Origin: Tillus elongatus
Lineage: Eukaryota; Arthropoda; Insecta; Coleoptera; Cleridae
Assembly: GCA_964006375.1 (NCBI GenBank)
Contig: OZ023265.1
Coordinates: 148,596,393 to 148,660,392, forward strand
DNA: 64,000 bases
Direction: 5' to 3'
Part shown: piece after piece, positions 11,713 to 24,794 of the stretch
Numbering within the stretch: position 1 is the first letter of the stretch
How the letters are laid out: each line of letters starts with the position of its first letter
Notes under the pieces: model-generated
What the model saw: only the letters and a program-made list of their open reading frames with translations
What the model was told of the DNA's origin: nothing
Database searches by the model: none
Made by a program: the position numbers and the translations under genes

Positions 11713-12356
11713 TAATAAAGTCAATAAAGCAATTTCCGTTGCGAATTGTTGATGATAAATACAACTATGTATGTGCTCATAGCAGACAGTATCCAATATA
11801 TTGGGGAAAGTTGCAATGTTTTGTGGTAATGAAGCAATTTCTACTGACTACTGTCGATGATTGAGATAACCGAAAAAATGTGTCAAAGTAGGTCTCCCTT
11901 CGAAGTGTTTGTTTTTATTTTAGGTTCCAACCTTAAATGAGAATAAAAAAGTCAATGAAGCAATTTCCGTTGCGAACTGCTGATGATAAATACAACTGTA
12001 TATGCTCATATCAGACAGTATCCTATATATTTTGCAATGTTTCATGGTAACGAAGAAATTTATACTGACAACTGTCGATGATAAACATAACCACTTTCCA
12101 AAATAAATAAGATACTGTCTGCTATGAGCATATACATAGTTGTATTTATCATCAGCAATTCGCAACAGAAATTGCTTCATTGCCTTTTTTATACTCATTT
12201 AAGATTGGAACCTAAAAAAAACACTTCGAAGGGAAGGAAAACCTATTTTTAGTCTTTTTTTCGGTTGTTTATCATCGCAGTCGTCAGTAGAAATTGCTTT
12301 GTTATCATGAGACATTGCAATTTTCCAAAATATATATATGATACTGTCTGCTATGA

Positions 12357-12357
<1 letters not shown>

Positions 12358-12419
<62 letters not shown>
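12358..12419. repeat. (TA)n microsatellite inside the right palindrome arm
   Basis: The tract replaces the CATATACATAG-type spacer between GCTATGAG and TTGTATTTAT. At least three sister copies of the same unit (about 11770, 11995 and 12128) keep the short unexpanded spacer. Confidence 0.95.
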
Positions 12420-12422
<3 letters not shown>

Positions 12423-12465
12423 TTGTATTTATTATCAGCAATTCGCAACGGAAATTGCTTCATTG

Positions 12466-12741
12466 ACATTCACCTCACTATCTGGGAAATTTTGCCGACC
12501 CCCTGTCTTTGTGTAAGGAGGATAGGGATCTTTAACGTGCCCAACATCGCATGGGCACGGAACCGACGACTTTACGCACCCTGGGAAGGGCGGAACGTGC
12601 AGTCATTACCTTGCTCAATCACAATGGCACAACCTCTGTTGATGTTACTCATTTACTGAAAAGGTGTGAGGGGAAACCTGGGAATCGAATCCAATACCCT
12701 TGGGTCCAGTGGCACACGTTCTTTCCACTGGACCACTGAGG
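12466..12741 (-). repeat. tRNA-derived SINE, copy 2 (inverted partner of copy 1)
   Basis: Read on the minus strand, box A is at 12735-12725 and box B (GGATTCGATTCC) at about 12692-12681. The body follows with the CACGTTCCGCCC and ACGTTAAAGATCCCTA blocks. It lies at the mirror position of copy 1 in the palindrome. Confidence 0.75.
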
Positions 12742-13009
12742 CTCAAAACTTACTGTTTACATTTACGTTTTCCTACTGCTTTCTATATGTCAAATATGGA
12801 TGTATGTCGATGACGTCATATTATCATTTATTTACATTATAAAAACATTCGTTCACCCGTTGATTTCCTTCTTTATGTAAAATGACAAATGGTGATAATC
12901 ATGTGGCAACTGTGCACATCGTTGCCCGTTCATTTCTGCGTTCCGAAACTACCCGATTCTTTGTTTACTTCTGAGGTATCAACAAAACAGATATTTTTAC
13001 TTAAAATTT

Positions 13010-13960
13010 ATTAAAACTTCAAATGACAAATATGTATTTGTTTAATGAGGGATTAAATTTGCTATAACCTATGTACCTAGTAGAAACAATGTACCATATT
13101 TCATCGCAATAATTTAATTGTTTGGAATAGTACACATTTTTCCAAAAATAAACTTAAAATGTTCCCGAAAAACTGGTCCGATTTTCCTGGCCAATGAACC
13201 TCTTCAAGCTATTTACGCACCTGCCAAGATACAATTATTTACAAACGGCTTTTTGACAAAAATTGCAAAAACAATGAGCAAACAATTTCCTTCACGAAAT
13301 TTTTTTAATGTAAAAACTGGCTTAAGTAATGTTATACGAAAAGTATGTTTTTTACGAAAATCCCTATACTAAATTTTTTTTTCACGAAAATTCGAAAACA
13401 TTTTTTTACAGTAACTTACTAAACATTTACCCATTATTAATAACCAATATTTCACAAAAAACTTACAAAAAAATTATTTCTACGGAAACACTAAAAAAAT
13501 TGAGATAATATTTTTTTACGAAAATTTGCTGAAAAAGGCATACAATTTAAATTATATATACCTAACCTGTACTTAATTAAAATGAAAGACAAAAAAAAAC
13601 TACTTTTTTCAACTTTTTACGGAAGTTTGAACTTCTTGAAGCTATTAACGCACCTGTCAGATATAATTTTTCACAAAAGGCTTGAAAAAATTCACATGAA
13701 AATTATTGTAAAATATGTTACACGAAAATTATATTAATTGCCAAAATTTGCTAAAAAAATTTCTTTTCACAAAAAGTCGAAAACGTTTATTTTTACAATA
13801 CCTTATTATACGCAAAAAAATGCACAAAATTTATTTCCACGGTAACACTAAAAAACTTCTGCGAAAAGTGACCTAATCCGTGATTAAAATTTAAAAAACT
13901 AGAAAATGTAAAACAATTTTTTTTTAACTTTTAACGAAAATTTGAACCAGCGGAAGTAAA
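13010..13960 (-). repeat. Long member of the GCAAG-MITE family
   Basis: The interior at about 13060-13200 is the reverse of the ATGGTACATTGTT, ACTATATAGGTTATAC and CTGGTCCGATTTTCCTGGCCA-type blocks. The same blocks recur at 39000-39170, 46990-47230 and 50560-50720. No coding potential; the open frame at 13118-13372 is chance. Confidence 0.55.
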
Positions 13961-13970
13961 GAAAAGATTT

Positions 13971-14260
13971 GGGACGCAGCAAGTGCGTTATGGTAGCAAA
14001 TTTTTATTAAATGCTTTAAATTTAAATAAATCAATTTGCTATAAACCTACAAAGTCGCATTCTGGTACGCAGTAGTAAGGTCTTTACCAGGGCAACGTAC
14101 CTACCAAATGTCATCAAAATAGCTTTGTTATTTTTTTAAATATATTTCTTTTTCGGAAAAATCAATTTTTTTTTCAGAAAAACTTTTTCGCGGTCTTAAC
14201 AAAATAAAGACGTGCCAAGTTTCGTTCGAACCAGTTTATCATTTTAAAGCTTCATTTGAC
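13971..14260 (+). repeat. GCAAG-MITE, left end and interior
   Basis: Begins with GGGACGCAGCAAGTGCGTTA at about 13972. The interior (ATCAATTTGCTATAAACC, GGTACGCAGTA, ACCAGGGCAACG, TCATCAAAAT) matches the tandem unit at 34822-35006. Confidence 0.65.
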
Positions 14261-14639
14261 ATTGTTGTTGTTGTCTTCATTCATGGCTGCGGTCTTCATT
14301 TGACATTTGTGAAAACAATTTATGAACTACTTACATAGTTATATATTATGAAACTGTAAAGATAGATAATCCTATCAAATTAATTATTTCTTATCTTTCT
14401 TGTACCAAAGTTAGTTTGAATATTTTGATATATTTTTCCAAAAATTCTCTAAATAATCAAATAAGGCGATCGCCTATTACAGTTTAATTGAAATCTGAAA
14501 AAAAAAACTGTGAACATGAATCTTGGTATGCGACTATACATGTGAATATTTTCAAAAGTATAATCTTTGGGTATAGGGGGTGTTATACAAAAGTTGAAGC
14601 AGCCATGCCGTTTACTTCTGAAATAAAGAATACAGACTC

Positions 14640-14975
14640 AAATAGTGGCTGAATTTGAAATAATTTAAACCGCCGCAACTAATTTTTTACAAATTCAGCT
14701 ACTATATGAGAGCGCCCTGTATATCGCATTTTACTTTTTTGACAAACCATATAAATGAAAACCTCCCTGAATGCTCCATTTTCATAAGACTCCGCAATCT
14801 GTTAGTAAAAACGCCATATCCCAATTTTTGATATGTGCCAAAAACTTGAAAAGTTGCAAACAATTTAAATAACTCGAAGACTATGAACGATATCAAGTTT
14901 TTTTCTACAAACTCGCATTATAATTCGTTGGAAATTTAAAAATTTAATATGAGGGGTTTTGAATTAAAAAAAGAA
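14640..14975 (-). repeat. ATAAGTCG-MITE, diverged copy
   Basis: Blocks in order match 59290-59635 on the same strand and 46460-46800 inverted: TGGCTGAATTT, CTATATGAGAGCGCC, GACTCCGCAATCTGTTAGTAA, GTGCCAAAAACTTGAAAAGTTGCAAA, ACGATATCAA. The element ends carrying GGCCCATAAGTCG in other copies are not preserved here. Confidence 0.6.
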
Positions 14976-14989
14976 AATTTATATCGACG

Positions 14990-15579
<590 letters not shown>

Positions 15580-15832
15580 GTGGCGCATTGAAAACGAAAC
15601 AGACCGATTTGCGTCCAGAGAATTTTTTTAAGAAACGCTGAAACACGTCAATTTTAATATTGAGGGGACTTGTTTTGACATAAAACTCAACTTTGTCACA
15701 TCAATCCCTTAGGAATGGTGGGTGGAGTGTACACCATTTGAAAGCTCTTTCTTTTCTGAATTCAGCACACTAATTTTTTTGGAAGTTTTCTCAACTCGTT
15801 TAAAACTTATTCACAGTTGAAGATGCGTAAAC

Positions 15833-15938
15833 GCATTTCCTCATTCCGATAAGAAATGTGCTGATAGTCAATGTTTTGTTGGTTTGTAAACAAAAAATTG
15901 ACTATCAGAACATTTCTTATCGGAATGAAAGAAATGCG
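15833..15938. repeat. Inner hairpin of the mariner-like element
   Basis: GCATTTC.TCATTCCGATAAGAAATG and TGATAGTCAAT are followed by a short loop and their reverse complements. Related sequence recurs at 17125-17165, so it is a subterminal repeat and possibly a transposase binding site. Confidence 0.75.
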
Positions 15939-16002
15939 GTTTATTATTTCAGTTTATCGGTCGGTTTGATACTTAATGGTACTACCGAAAATTAATTTCA
16001 GA

Positions 16003-17079
16003 ATGGTGTATTCTGTAGAAGAAAGAGTTGAAATAATTACTCTTTTTTTCAAAAACGATGACTGTGCCAACCGTACCGCAAATTTGTTTAATGAACGACA
16101 TCCGAACAGACATGTTAACAGAAAATTCATTTTGGAGTTAGTTGCAAAGTTTCGATAAAGTGGTTCAGTAGTCAACAAAAAACGGGATCCTGAACGTGAA
16201 TTTCCGGTTAGAAATGAGACTACTGAGATTGAAGTTTTAGGATAAATTGCTGCAGACCCAACTTGAGCACGAGGAAATTGGCCACTGTTTCTAACATCAA
16301 AAGAAGAACTATTCAGCGAATATTGAAGCATCATAAATTTCACCCGTATAAAATTCATCTTGTACAACAAATGAATGAAGATGATTTTGATCGGCGGCTG
16401 GAATTTTGTGAAGTTATGACTGCACAAATAGCTGATAACGGGAACTCTCTGTTCAATATCTGTTTTTCAGACGAGTGTGTTTTTATTAAACTCTACAGTC
16501 AATCGTCATAATTGTCGTTATTGGGCAGATAATAATCCAAGAAATTTTCACGAAGTCCACACTCAAACTACACATAAATTGAAAGTCTGGACTGGCATTT
16601 TTGCAAACCGTTTAATCGGACCAATTTTTCTTGATGGCAATTTGAGTGGCGAAACGTATTTGGAGTGACTAGAAGATATCGTTAACTCTCTATTAATTGA
16701 CATTGTTGAAAATGATGATCGCTATCAAGAAAATCAATTAGTGTTTCAACAAGATGGAGGTCATCCGCATTTTTTACAACGTGTTAGGGAGTTTTTGAAC
16801 AGAGTGTTTCCAGAGCAATGGATTGGGCGTAGAGGTGCTATTGAGTGGCCCTTTAGATCACCGGATTTCACTCCTTTAAACTTCTTTCTATAGTGCCATT
16901 TAAAGCGTAGAATTTTCGCATCAGAACCAGAGTCTCTGGAAGACTTACGACGACGCATTGTTGATGAATGCCGTCTAATAACTCCACAAATGCTCCAGAA
17001 TGTCAGAGCTCGTTTTGAACAAAATTTGAACTTTTGCATAGAAGCTGGTGGTCAGCAATTACTTCACTTACTTATCTGA
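16003..17079 (+). pseudogene. Mariner-like DDE transposase, broken
   Basis: Starts MVYSVEERVEIITLFF with a first helix-turn-helix (NLFNERHPNRHVNRKF). A second lies at 16300 (RTIQRILKHHKFHPYKIHL). The three catalytic acidic residues are all present: FSDECVF at about 16470, FQQDGGHPHF at about 16755 and RSPDFTPLNFF at about 16860. The family C-terminus (RRRIVDECRLITPQMLQNVRA, then LNFCIEAGG) ends at TGA 17077-17079. In-frame stops occur at 16156, 16242, about 16265, 16666 and about 16891, with a frameshift near 16500. The full motif order makes the family assignment firm. The gene cannot give protein. Confidence 0.88.
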
Positions 17080-17458
17080 ATAAACATTTTTGAACATTTG
17101 GTTTTGTTTTTTAGTTTCTTTTAACGAAAAATTGACTAATTAGTGCATTTCTTATCACAACAAATGAAATACGTTCTTGCAACTCCAACTGTAAATAATT
17201 TTTAAACAAGTTGATAAAACTTCCAAAAAAATTTGTGTGCTGAATTTAGAAAGAATGAGCTTTCAAATGATGTAACACTCGACCCATGTTCCCTATTTAA
17301 AATATAAAGGTTGTTATCACCACCCTTAAGGGGTTGATGTAACAAAGTTGAGTTTTATGTCAAAACATAAATCAATATTAAAATTGAGGTGTTTCAGCGT
17401 TTCTTAAAAAAAAAGTCTCTGGACGCAATTCTGTCTGTTTCGTTTTCAATGCGCCACC

Positions 17459-17592
<134 letters not shown>

Positions 17593-17699
17593 CGGATTCT
17601 GGGGTCCTAGTTTGTGCTCATTTGGAAACACTTTTAAAAATACAAAAATCTGGATCCCGAGATCGAGAAAATATGTGTTTGTGTGTGTGTTTTGTTTCT

Positions 17700-18035
17700 T
17701 TAACGTCGGCCTATTTCCACGACTATGGCAACCACCGACGCCAGGGAGCAGTTTCACCTCACTATCCTTGAAATTTTGCCGAACCTCTGCCTTTCTGTAA
17801 GGAGGGTAGGGATCTTTAACGTGCCCAACATCACATGGACACGGGACTGACGGCTTTACGCCCCCTATGAAGGGCGGAACGTGCAGACATTTAACCGGCT
17901 CAAATACAATGCCAGAACCTCGGTTGATGTTAATTTTACAGTTTGTACTGAAAAGGTGAAAGGAGTACCCTGGGATCGAACCCAGTACACTTCGGTTGAG
18001 AGGCACACGTTCTTACCCCTGAACCACCGAGGTTC
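17700..18035 (-). repeat. tRNA-derived SINE, copy 3 (most complete)
   Basis: On the minus strand the head runs from CCTCGGTGGTTCAG (box A, 18028-18018) through box B at 17983-17973. The body continues to a tail ending near 17700 with GGAAATAGGCCGACGTTAAA. At about 335 bp it defines the full length. The CA-rich stretch next to its tail (17678-17692) may be the 3' microsatellite tail of the SINE. Confidence 0.8.
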
Positions 18036-18039
18036 TTAT

Positions 18040-18802
<763 letters not shown>

Positions 18803-19480
18803 TCACACCGAAAAAATAATGGGCCGATTTTGATTAAATTTGGTGAAAAAATTTCTTTTGCAAATGGCTTGGATAAGTTCGTTAGCCAGGAAAATCTGCC
18901 CAGGTTTTCCCGGAAAATTTTGTGTTTTCTTTCGAAAAAAATTTATATCTCCGGAATTAACCAAATTCTGTACGCGGGTTTATATCCTTATAACTAAGTT
19001 ACCTACCAAAATTTAGCTATATAGCTCAAAAGACAAAAAAGTTATAGGCATTTAAAGAAAAATAAATTGGGGTTTTCCTCGAAACGTCAAAGTGGCGATT
19101 AAAAATGTCAAAATTGGCAACATTTAGGCAAGTAACTTGAATCTAATACGGGCTATAGAAATAAAATGTCTCAAGAAGGATGTTTTACAAACCCTAAAGT
19201 CTTAGTTTCAACCGTCATTGTCCTTCATTTTACTAAAATATTTGCAGAAAATTCATTTCAAATAGACCCTTTCTCTGATGCTTGGCAGTAGCCTTAGCTA
19301 TAGAGTTTATCGTTTAATGGTATATAATTTTTGTCGAATTTTCGTAAAAAATCAATAAAGTTCAATATATCCGTTATTATATAAGGTAAGAAAAAAATTG
19401 TATATATTAATTATAGGATGAGCTACATCTTAAAAAATATCAAGACACCCTCTTGAGCTACATCTTAAAATAATATTTCT
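18803..19480 (+). repeat. TA-module repeat, plus orientation
   Basis: From the microsatellite outward: ATAATGGGCCGATTTTGAT, GGCTTGGATAAGTTCGTTAG, a cryptic ATATCTCCGGAATTAACC block, GGGTTTTCCTCGAAACGTCA, CATTGTCCTTCATTTTAC, CCTTTCTCTGATGC and ATCCGTTATTATATAAGG. The order is the same as at 45536, 48734 and 49698. It is non-coding. Confidence 0.75.
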
Positions 19481-19483
19481 ACA

Positions 19484-19600
19484 ATCACAGGCTGGCCCAT
19501 AAGTCGTTGGTGATACAAATTTCCCTTTTTTTTTAATCAAACACGCCTTATGTTATTGCATTTTCGATCGAAATAGAATGCATGTTTGTAAGAAAATAAA
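19484..19600 (+). repeat. ATAAGTCG-MITE, 5' end only
   Basis: Starts CACAGGCTGGCCCATAAGTC and keeps the first 100 bp (CTTATGTTATTGCATTTTCG, ATGCATGTTTGTAAGAAAA). It then passes directly into the neighbouring GCAAG-MITE. Confidence 0.65.
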
Positions 19601-19603
19601 TTC

Positions 19604-19914
19604 TGGACGCAGCAAGTGCGTTATGGTAGCGAATTTTGATCAAATGTTTCATATTTGAACAGCTCAATTTGCTATTAACCTATAAGGTTGACCAAGAAAC
19701 GTGTTTTTTCAGGAACACTTTAAGTTTACTTTTGGAAATTTTTGCACATTTTAACACAATAAATTTATTTTGATGAAACATGCCACATTGTTTTTACTAT
19801 ATAGGTTATACTGGTAACCAAATTTGATGCCTGCTTTCTTACAAAAAACACACATATTTGTTATTAAAAACATTTTTATGAAAATTCACTACCATAACGC
19901 ACTTGCTGCGTCCA
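19604..19914. repeat. GCAAG-MITE, complete copy
   Basis: A 311-bp non-coding element with inverted ends of about 35 bp. The left begins GGACGCAGCAAGTGCGTTAT and the right ends CCATAACGCACTTGCTGCGT plus C. This is one of the best copies in the window for defining the family. Confidence 0.85.
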
Positions 19915-20290
19915 TAATTTATTTTGGTTTAGTTTTGTGTGGTATGCGTTCGCGTATTTCTGCAAATATAGCCAATCATCTCCTCCAGGGAAGGTTAAGT
20001 CTTAGAAGTTTAGTTAGGAAAACAGGAATAGTAACTAGGGCTGATGGCTATAACTATGAATTTACTAAGATACCAAAAACTAACTTCGTCAAACGTGGTC
20101 TTAAATATTAAAAGAAATATCTGAGCTGGTATCAAGCATGCATATCAATATTTTTTCAATGCTCGAAACTGGCAAGCAATTCTGGTAATGTTCTTGTTAG
20201 TGTGTGTAGCTACCTACCATTTCCAAAAAAGTTATCCGAAATTCTTCACCGTTTATTCACAATCGTCCACCCCAAGTTGATTGCACCACG
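19915..20290. other. Spacer, nothing recognised
   Basis: The frame covering 19824-20111 is partly MITE end and shows no domain. Confidence 0.45.
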
Positions 20291-20299
20291 CTGTATGTA

Positions 20300-21300
20300 T
20301 ATATGTGAGTCTTGCTCCAATAGGTAACATTAAAAATAGAAGGACGATTTTAATGAAATTTCGCCGATCCATCCTTTAATAAATAACTGGGACAAGTTCA
20401 TTAGCCAGCCCGGTCGAGTCAGCTTTCCGGTAAACTTTCGAACAGTTTTGGTAGCTTTGAAAATATGGAAGTTATCTTAGTAATAGTGCTGCAAATTGAA
20501 TCATAACTTCCCCATAGCTGTAATAATCTACTCTCCTCAGAAAGACATTCTCATGAAATTAATTTAGGATCCATGACTTGACCACAAAGAAAATATTTGT
20601 ATTCCTGGATTCATCAACTTCTGAAGCGTTATATTACTCGAGTTTTAACGAAAAAATGCCAATTTTCACCAAATCATCCCTAATTTATCCGCTACCCCCT
20701 AAAAAGTGATCTTACCCAAAAACAATTCGAAGCGTTCCTTTGTCGTGTGCTATCAAATTTAAAGATGATATCTAAATTCGTTTGAAAGTTATTGCGCCTG
20801 CTAACAGACAGACGTACAGGCCGACAGATAAAAAAATACCGTTTCAGAATCAAGTTTTCTATATGTTTTAACACTTTTACGCGGTTTTATTTTTTAAAAA
20901 TCGAAATTTCTGTCACCGATATTCCAGCCTCACACATTCAGAATTTCAGCACAGAAAACCAGTTGATTGATGAAATTAAAAGTTTTGTAATAAACAAACC
21001 CCAAAACGTTATATTACTCGATTTTTTACATAAAATGTCAATATTCACCAAATCATCTCCTACCCCCGGAGCGATTTTATCCGAAAACAGTCCGACCCGT
21101 TTGTTTGTCGGATGCTAACTATATCCCAAATTTGAATCTATTCGTTGTAAAGTTATCGTGGCTACAAGCAGACATACAGACCGACAGTCACAAAAAATTT
21201 TTGTTTCCAAATTATCTTTCCTAGTTTCCTATATGTTTTGACACTTTTTACGACGTGTAAGTCAAACAAAAATTTTGAAATTTTTGTCGCCGGTGCCATA
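20300..21300 (+). repeat. Diverged tandem dispersed repeat, two units
   Basis: CGTTATATTACTCGA, AAATGTCAATATTCACC, CACCAAATCATC, an AAACAGTCCGACCCGTT-type block and GCAGACATACAGACCGACAG occur at about 20626-20830. They recur about 380 bp later at 21007-21190. A related inverted version lies at 58850-59290. No protein is encoded. Confidence 0.6.
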
Positions 21301-21492
21301 CGTATTGACGATGTGGAAGTAAAACTTGCTACACATTGTTACAACGCCCAGCATATCACAATTTCGTCGCTTTAAGGAAAATTGAGTGATAGGCTTTATA
21401 AGGCTTTTTTCTTCTTCGAAAGACCAGAGGAGGCCAGGAAACTACAAACACAGTACCTATATTCAATTTCATAGACGCAAAGAATTATTTGG

Positions 21493-21657
21493 AAGGACTC
21501 GGTGGTCCAGAGGTAAGATCGTGTGCCTCTGAACCGAAGGGTGTTGGGTTCAATCCCAGGGCTCTCCTTTCTCTTTTTTAGTACATACATTGTATTTGAG
21601 CAAGTTGAAGGTCTACACGTTGGCCATAGTCGCGGAAATAGGCCAAGGTTAAAGAAA
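21493..21657 (+). repeat. tRNA-derived SINE, copy 4 (internally deleted)
   Basis: Box A TGGTCCAGAGG (21503-21513) and box B GGTTCAATCCC are intact. The central 170 bp are missing, and the 3' end (GGCCATAGTCGCGGAAATAG) is joined to the head. It ends in an A-run. Confidence 0.75.
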
Positions 21658-21659
21658 AA

Positions 21660-22128
21660 AAAAGAATTATTTGGCGCTGGGGGACTTGGAAATATCATAA
21701 CATTGGAATTGTGTTGTGTACCAAAAAGAAACGGAGATCCTAAAAGACGTATTTACATTGAATAGGATTTTCAATGGTTACATTTTCATATAGGATTGAC
21801 AATTTCATGGTAGTTGTAGAAAACAACTTGTCAAAAATGCCTAAAAATGTTGCAAATCTATAAGAACATTTATAAACAAAAATGTTGTTAATAAACAACT
21901 TTCATTTACCGAATTAGAATGAATCTATTTATATTGGAAACTAAAATCGCGATTTTCTCTTTAGTGACTTTTTTCTACAAACATTTGGCAACCAACTTGG
22001 GAATAAATTATTTTTGCCACTCCGAAAAACAATTTTGCATCTGTATTTTTCACATCTTGCTCCTAAGAATGTTTGTTAAGTTTAGGTCCTTAAAATATGG
22101 ATGTCACTAAGTGAAGATTGGAACCTGT
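21660..22128. other. AT-rich spacer, nothing recognised
   Basis: No TIR, coding motif or shared module noticed. Confidence 0.45.
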
Positions 22129-22129
22129 G

Positions 22130-22383
22130 ATGAGCGCTGATAAGTACACATGAAAAACCCAAATCACCACAACATATTTTAAAAGAACCTGACGATCGTT
22201 TCACTAACCAAGTTAACATCACCATAGAATGAATAATAAGAATTATATTCATCCTCTGATGACTATATTTGGAGAAGCCAAATCACCACAATATATTTTA
22301 AACGAACCTGACGATCGTTTCACTAACCAAGTTAGCGTCATTAGAGGATGAATCATAATAATTATATTCATCCTCTAATGACG

Positions 22384-22390
<7 letters not shown>
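22130..22390 (+). repeat. GATCG hairpin repeat, two tandem units
   Basis: Two units 119 bp apart share AAATCACCACAA.ATATTTTAA, CCTGACGATCGTTTCACTAA and CCAAGTTA. The second unit ends in a hairpin with perfect 22-bp arms (22332-22353 and 22366-22387) around a 12-base loop. The first has a weaker hairpin. The same repeat occurs singly at 43762, 48355, 50826 (inverted) and 63930. Confidence 0.8.

Positions 22391-22437
<47 letters not shown>
22388..22437. repeat. (TA)n microsatellite
   Basis: A 50-bp tract directly between the hairpin repeat and a mariner-like end beginning AGTGTGTCCCAAACTG. Confidence 0.95.
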
Positions 22438-22440
<3 letters not shown>

Positions 22441-23170
22441 TGTCCCAAACTGATTGGGAATGTATTGCTATCTCCGTTATTATTAAAGATAGGGAGACGG
22501 TTAAATTAGCGATGTTTTGTAGAATTTCATGCTCGTTCCAAATATTACTTGTATTTTGCCCTGCCTTTTTTCGTTTTAGAGTTATTTTGAAGAAACCAAA
22601 ATTTGTCGATTTCTTTTTTCTTCAATATCTAAGTAGGCGTTGATCTGACCTGTCTAAGACTTGCACATTAACAGGACACTTTTTAGAGAGTAATCTTTCT
22701 CTGCTATTCCCAACTTTGGATTGTCATTTATTTTTGAGTTACAGGTATCAACGATTTTTTTAAATTATGGCAGCCATATTGGATTTTTAGCTCATGTGGT
22801 GGCTTGTGAAAAGAGCTTTCCAATTATGTACAACATGCTTGAGAAATGTTGTAATTGCACTGACAATTTTGAGAAAACCCGTTTTGAGGATAGTAGGTTA
22901 TGAACTCCAATACCAGAAAACAAATGACAAAAAAAGTGTTCTTGTGGGGATTCCTTAAAGATAATGTTTACAAAAATAGACCAGTTGATTTACAAACTTT
23001 ACAAGATCTTATTTTGGAAAAGATAAATCTGATACCACAAACATATTTACGTGATTCAATTGGGCAATTTCGTAAAAGACCTGGATACTGTCAGATCGTA
23101 AATGGTTTGCACTTTGAACATTTACTTAATTTGTTTGGTTATTTTTCTTTATTTCTTTAAATGTTGATTA
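22438..23170 (+). pseudogene. Internally deleted mariner-like element, transposase C-terminus
   Basis: The left end reads TAGTGTGTCCCAAACTGATT, a typical mariner-type terminus next to TA. The frame at 22900-23160 has VFLWGFLKDNVYKNRPVD, then LQTLQDLILEKINLIPQ and a final GYCQIVNGLHFEHLL. This is the C-terminus after the third catalytic Asp of insect mariner-type transposases. Both DNA-binding domains and the catalytic centre are absent, so the element is a deletion derivative. The right terminus was not located. Confidence 0.75.
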
Positions 23171-23451
23171 TCTTTATTAATAGGATTCAAGTTTTAATAC
23201 TAGAATAAACATTTTGAGGCTTACTGGCTACGCTTTTCATTACCACGCCGTGATTTTATATTTCCGTGGCAACCATACAATACATGTGAAAAGATTTTTA
23301 TTTGTTGTTTTCCCTGCATATTTATGTGTTACTATTAGTTTTATCAATACATGTACTGCAATAATTAAAGTGCCGATATCTGCGTAACCATAGAATTTGG
23401 GCATAGGATACCTTATAACGAAGTTAATCTAGAGTGCGAAAGAATTCATAA

Positions 23452-23453
<2 letters not shown>

Positions 23454-23534
<81 letters not shown>
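23454..23534. repeat. (TA)n microsatellite
   Basis: 81-bp tract; its right side leads into TACAGGGTGTTCAATTT, a mariner-type end. Confidence 0.96.
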
Positions 23535-23900
<366 letters not shown>

Positions 23901-23919
23901 CAATAATAATAATAATAAA

Positions 23920-24790
23920 AGGAAAGAACGAATTAAAATAAGTGAGGATGTTATTGGATTTAATGAAATAAATTTCATCACTGCTGTGTTTTCATTAAGC
24001 AAGTGTTAGTCTAACCGTAAACAGCGGTGCCTGTATATTATTTCTTGTTATATACTTAATTTAATGGTGCTAAACGAAGTAGATCTTATCGAGGCAATTT
24101 CCTTCTAAATATCATATGAGACTATTTACTCACAATCAGTATGTGTAATCTACCAGTCAATAATAATCGGTAAGTTATCGGTACAAGGTTGTGCCACTCC
24201 ACATAGTGGCATATACTATAATAAACCACTTGCTAACACATTCTCACGTTTTAATCTTCACGAGGGTGAGTTTGTTTACCCATGAGTATCTACAATTTAC
24301 ATTATAAAGCTGTAAAAACCTTCTTGTGTGGTTTCTCAAGAAAGACAAAGGATAAAATTATTTCGAAGACATCATGTACCTGATTCTTTTGCCACCAAAA
24401 TGCGTGCGTTTAATAGTTGGAAATTATAATAATCTTTGGTAATATTTCCGATGGGAGAGCAATCCACTCGGAGAATGAACTAGGATCGGCAGCGAACAGT
24501 CCGACAAATAAACAATTTGACACTTTAATGAGGCGTTTTCTGCCCAGTTGAGATCTAATGAAGCAATTTTCGAGGAGTAGTCTCTATCAATACAAAAGGT
24601 AAAGATTTTTAACTTTTCCCTATAATGAGAAAATGGGTGACTATCAGTAACATATTAGTTGCCTAGAAGATCAACAGCTCGTTTTCCAATGGATTGGTAA
24701 AAGGTCATTAGGACATATCTACGGTCGTGTTAGCAGTTTTCCAACCGTGAACGCACCTGTGCCTTATATAGTGTGATTTTGAGGCCTGCA
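23920..24790. other. Unassigned sequence
   Basis: Less repeat-like than its surroundings. No coding pattern of any length and no TIR noticed. Confidence 0.45.
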
Positions 24791-24794
24791 CTGT

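Larger units (their letters stand above)
11248..12926. repeat. Large imperfect palindrome (about 800-bp arms) carrying SINE copies
   Basis: The left arm (about 11248-12035) and right arm (about 12105-12926) are inverted copies separated by about 70 bp. Going inward, both arms show the block containing ACGATGTGCAC, a block around GGGTGAAC, the CATTTACGTTTT-type block, a tRNA-like SINE, and two related units. The units share GAAGCAATTTCCGTTGCGAA, GATGATAAATACAACT and CAGACAGTATC. The arms differ by scattered substitutions and by a (TA)n tract present only in the right arm (12358-12419). It could be a foldback transposon with very long inverted repeats or an inverted duplication. No coding sequence is evident inside. 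Confidence 0.85.

Noticed and set aside
22130..22390. CRISPR-like short repeat with hairpin
   Set aside because: There are only two units with similar, not unique, spacers. The genome is eukaryotic and copies are dispersed.
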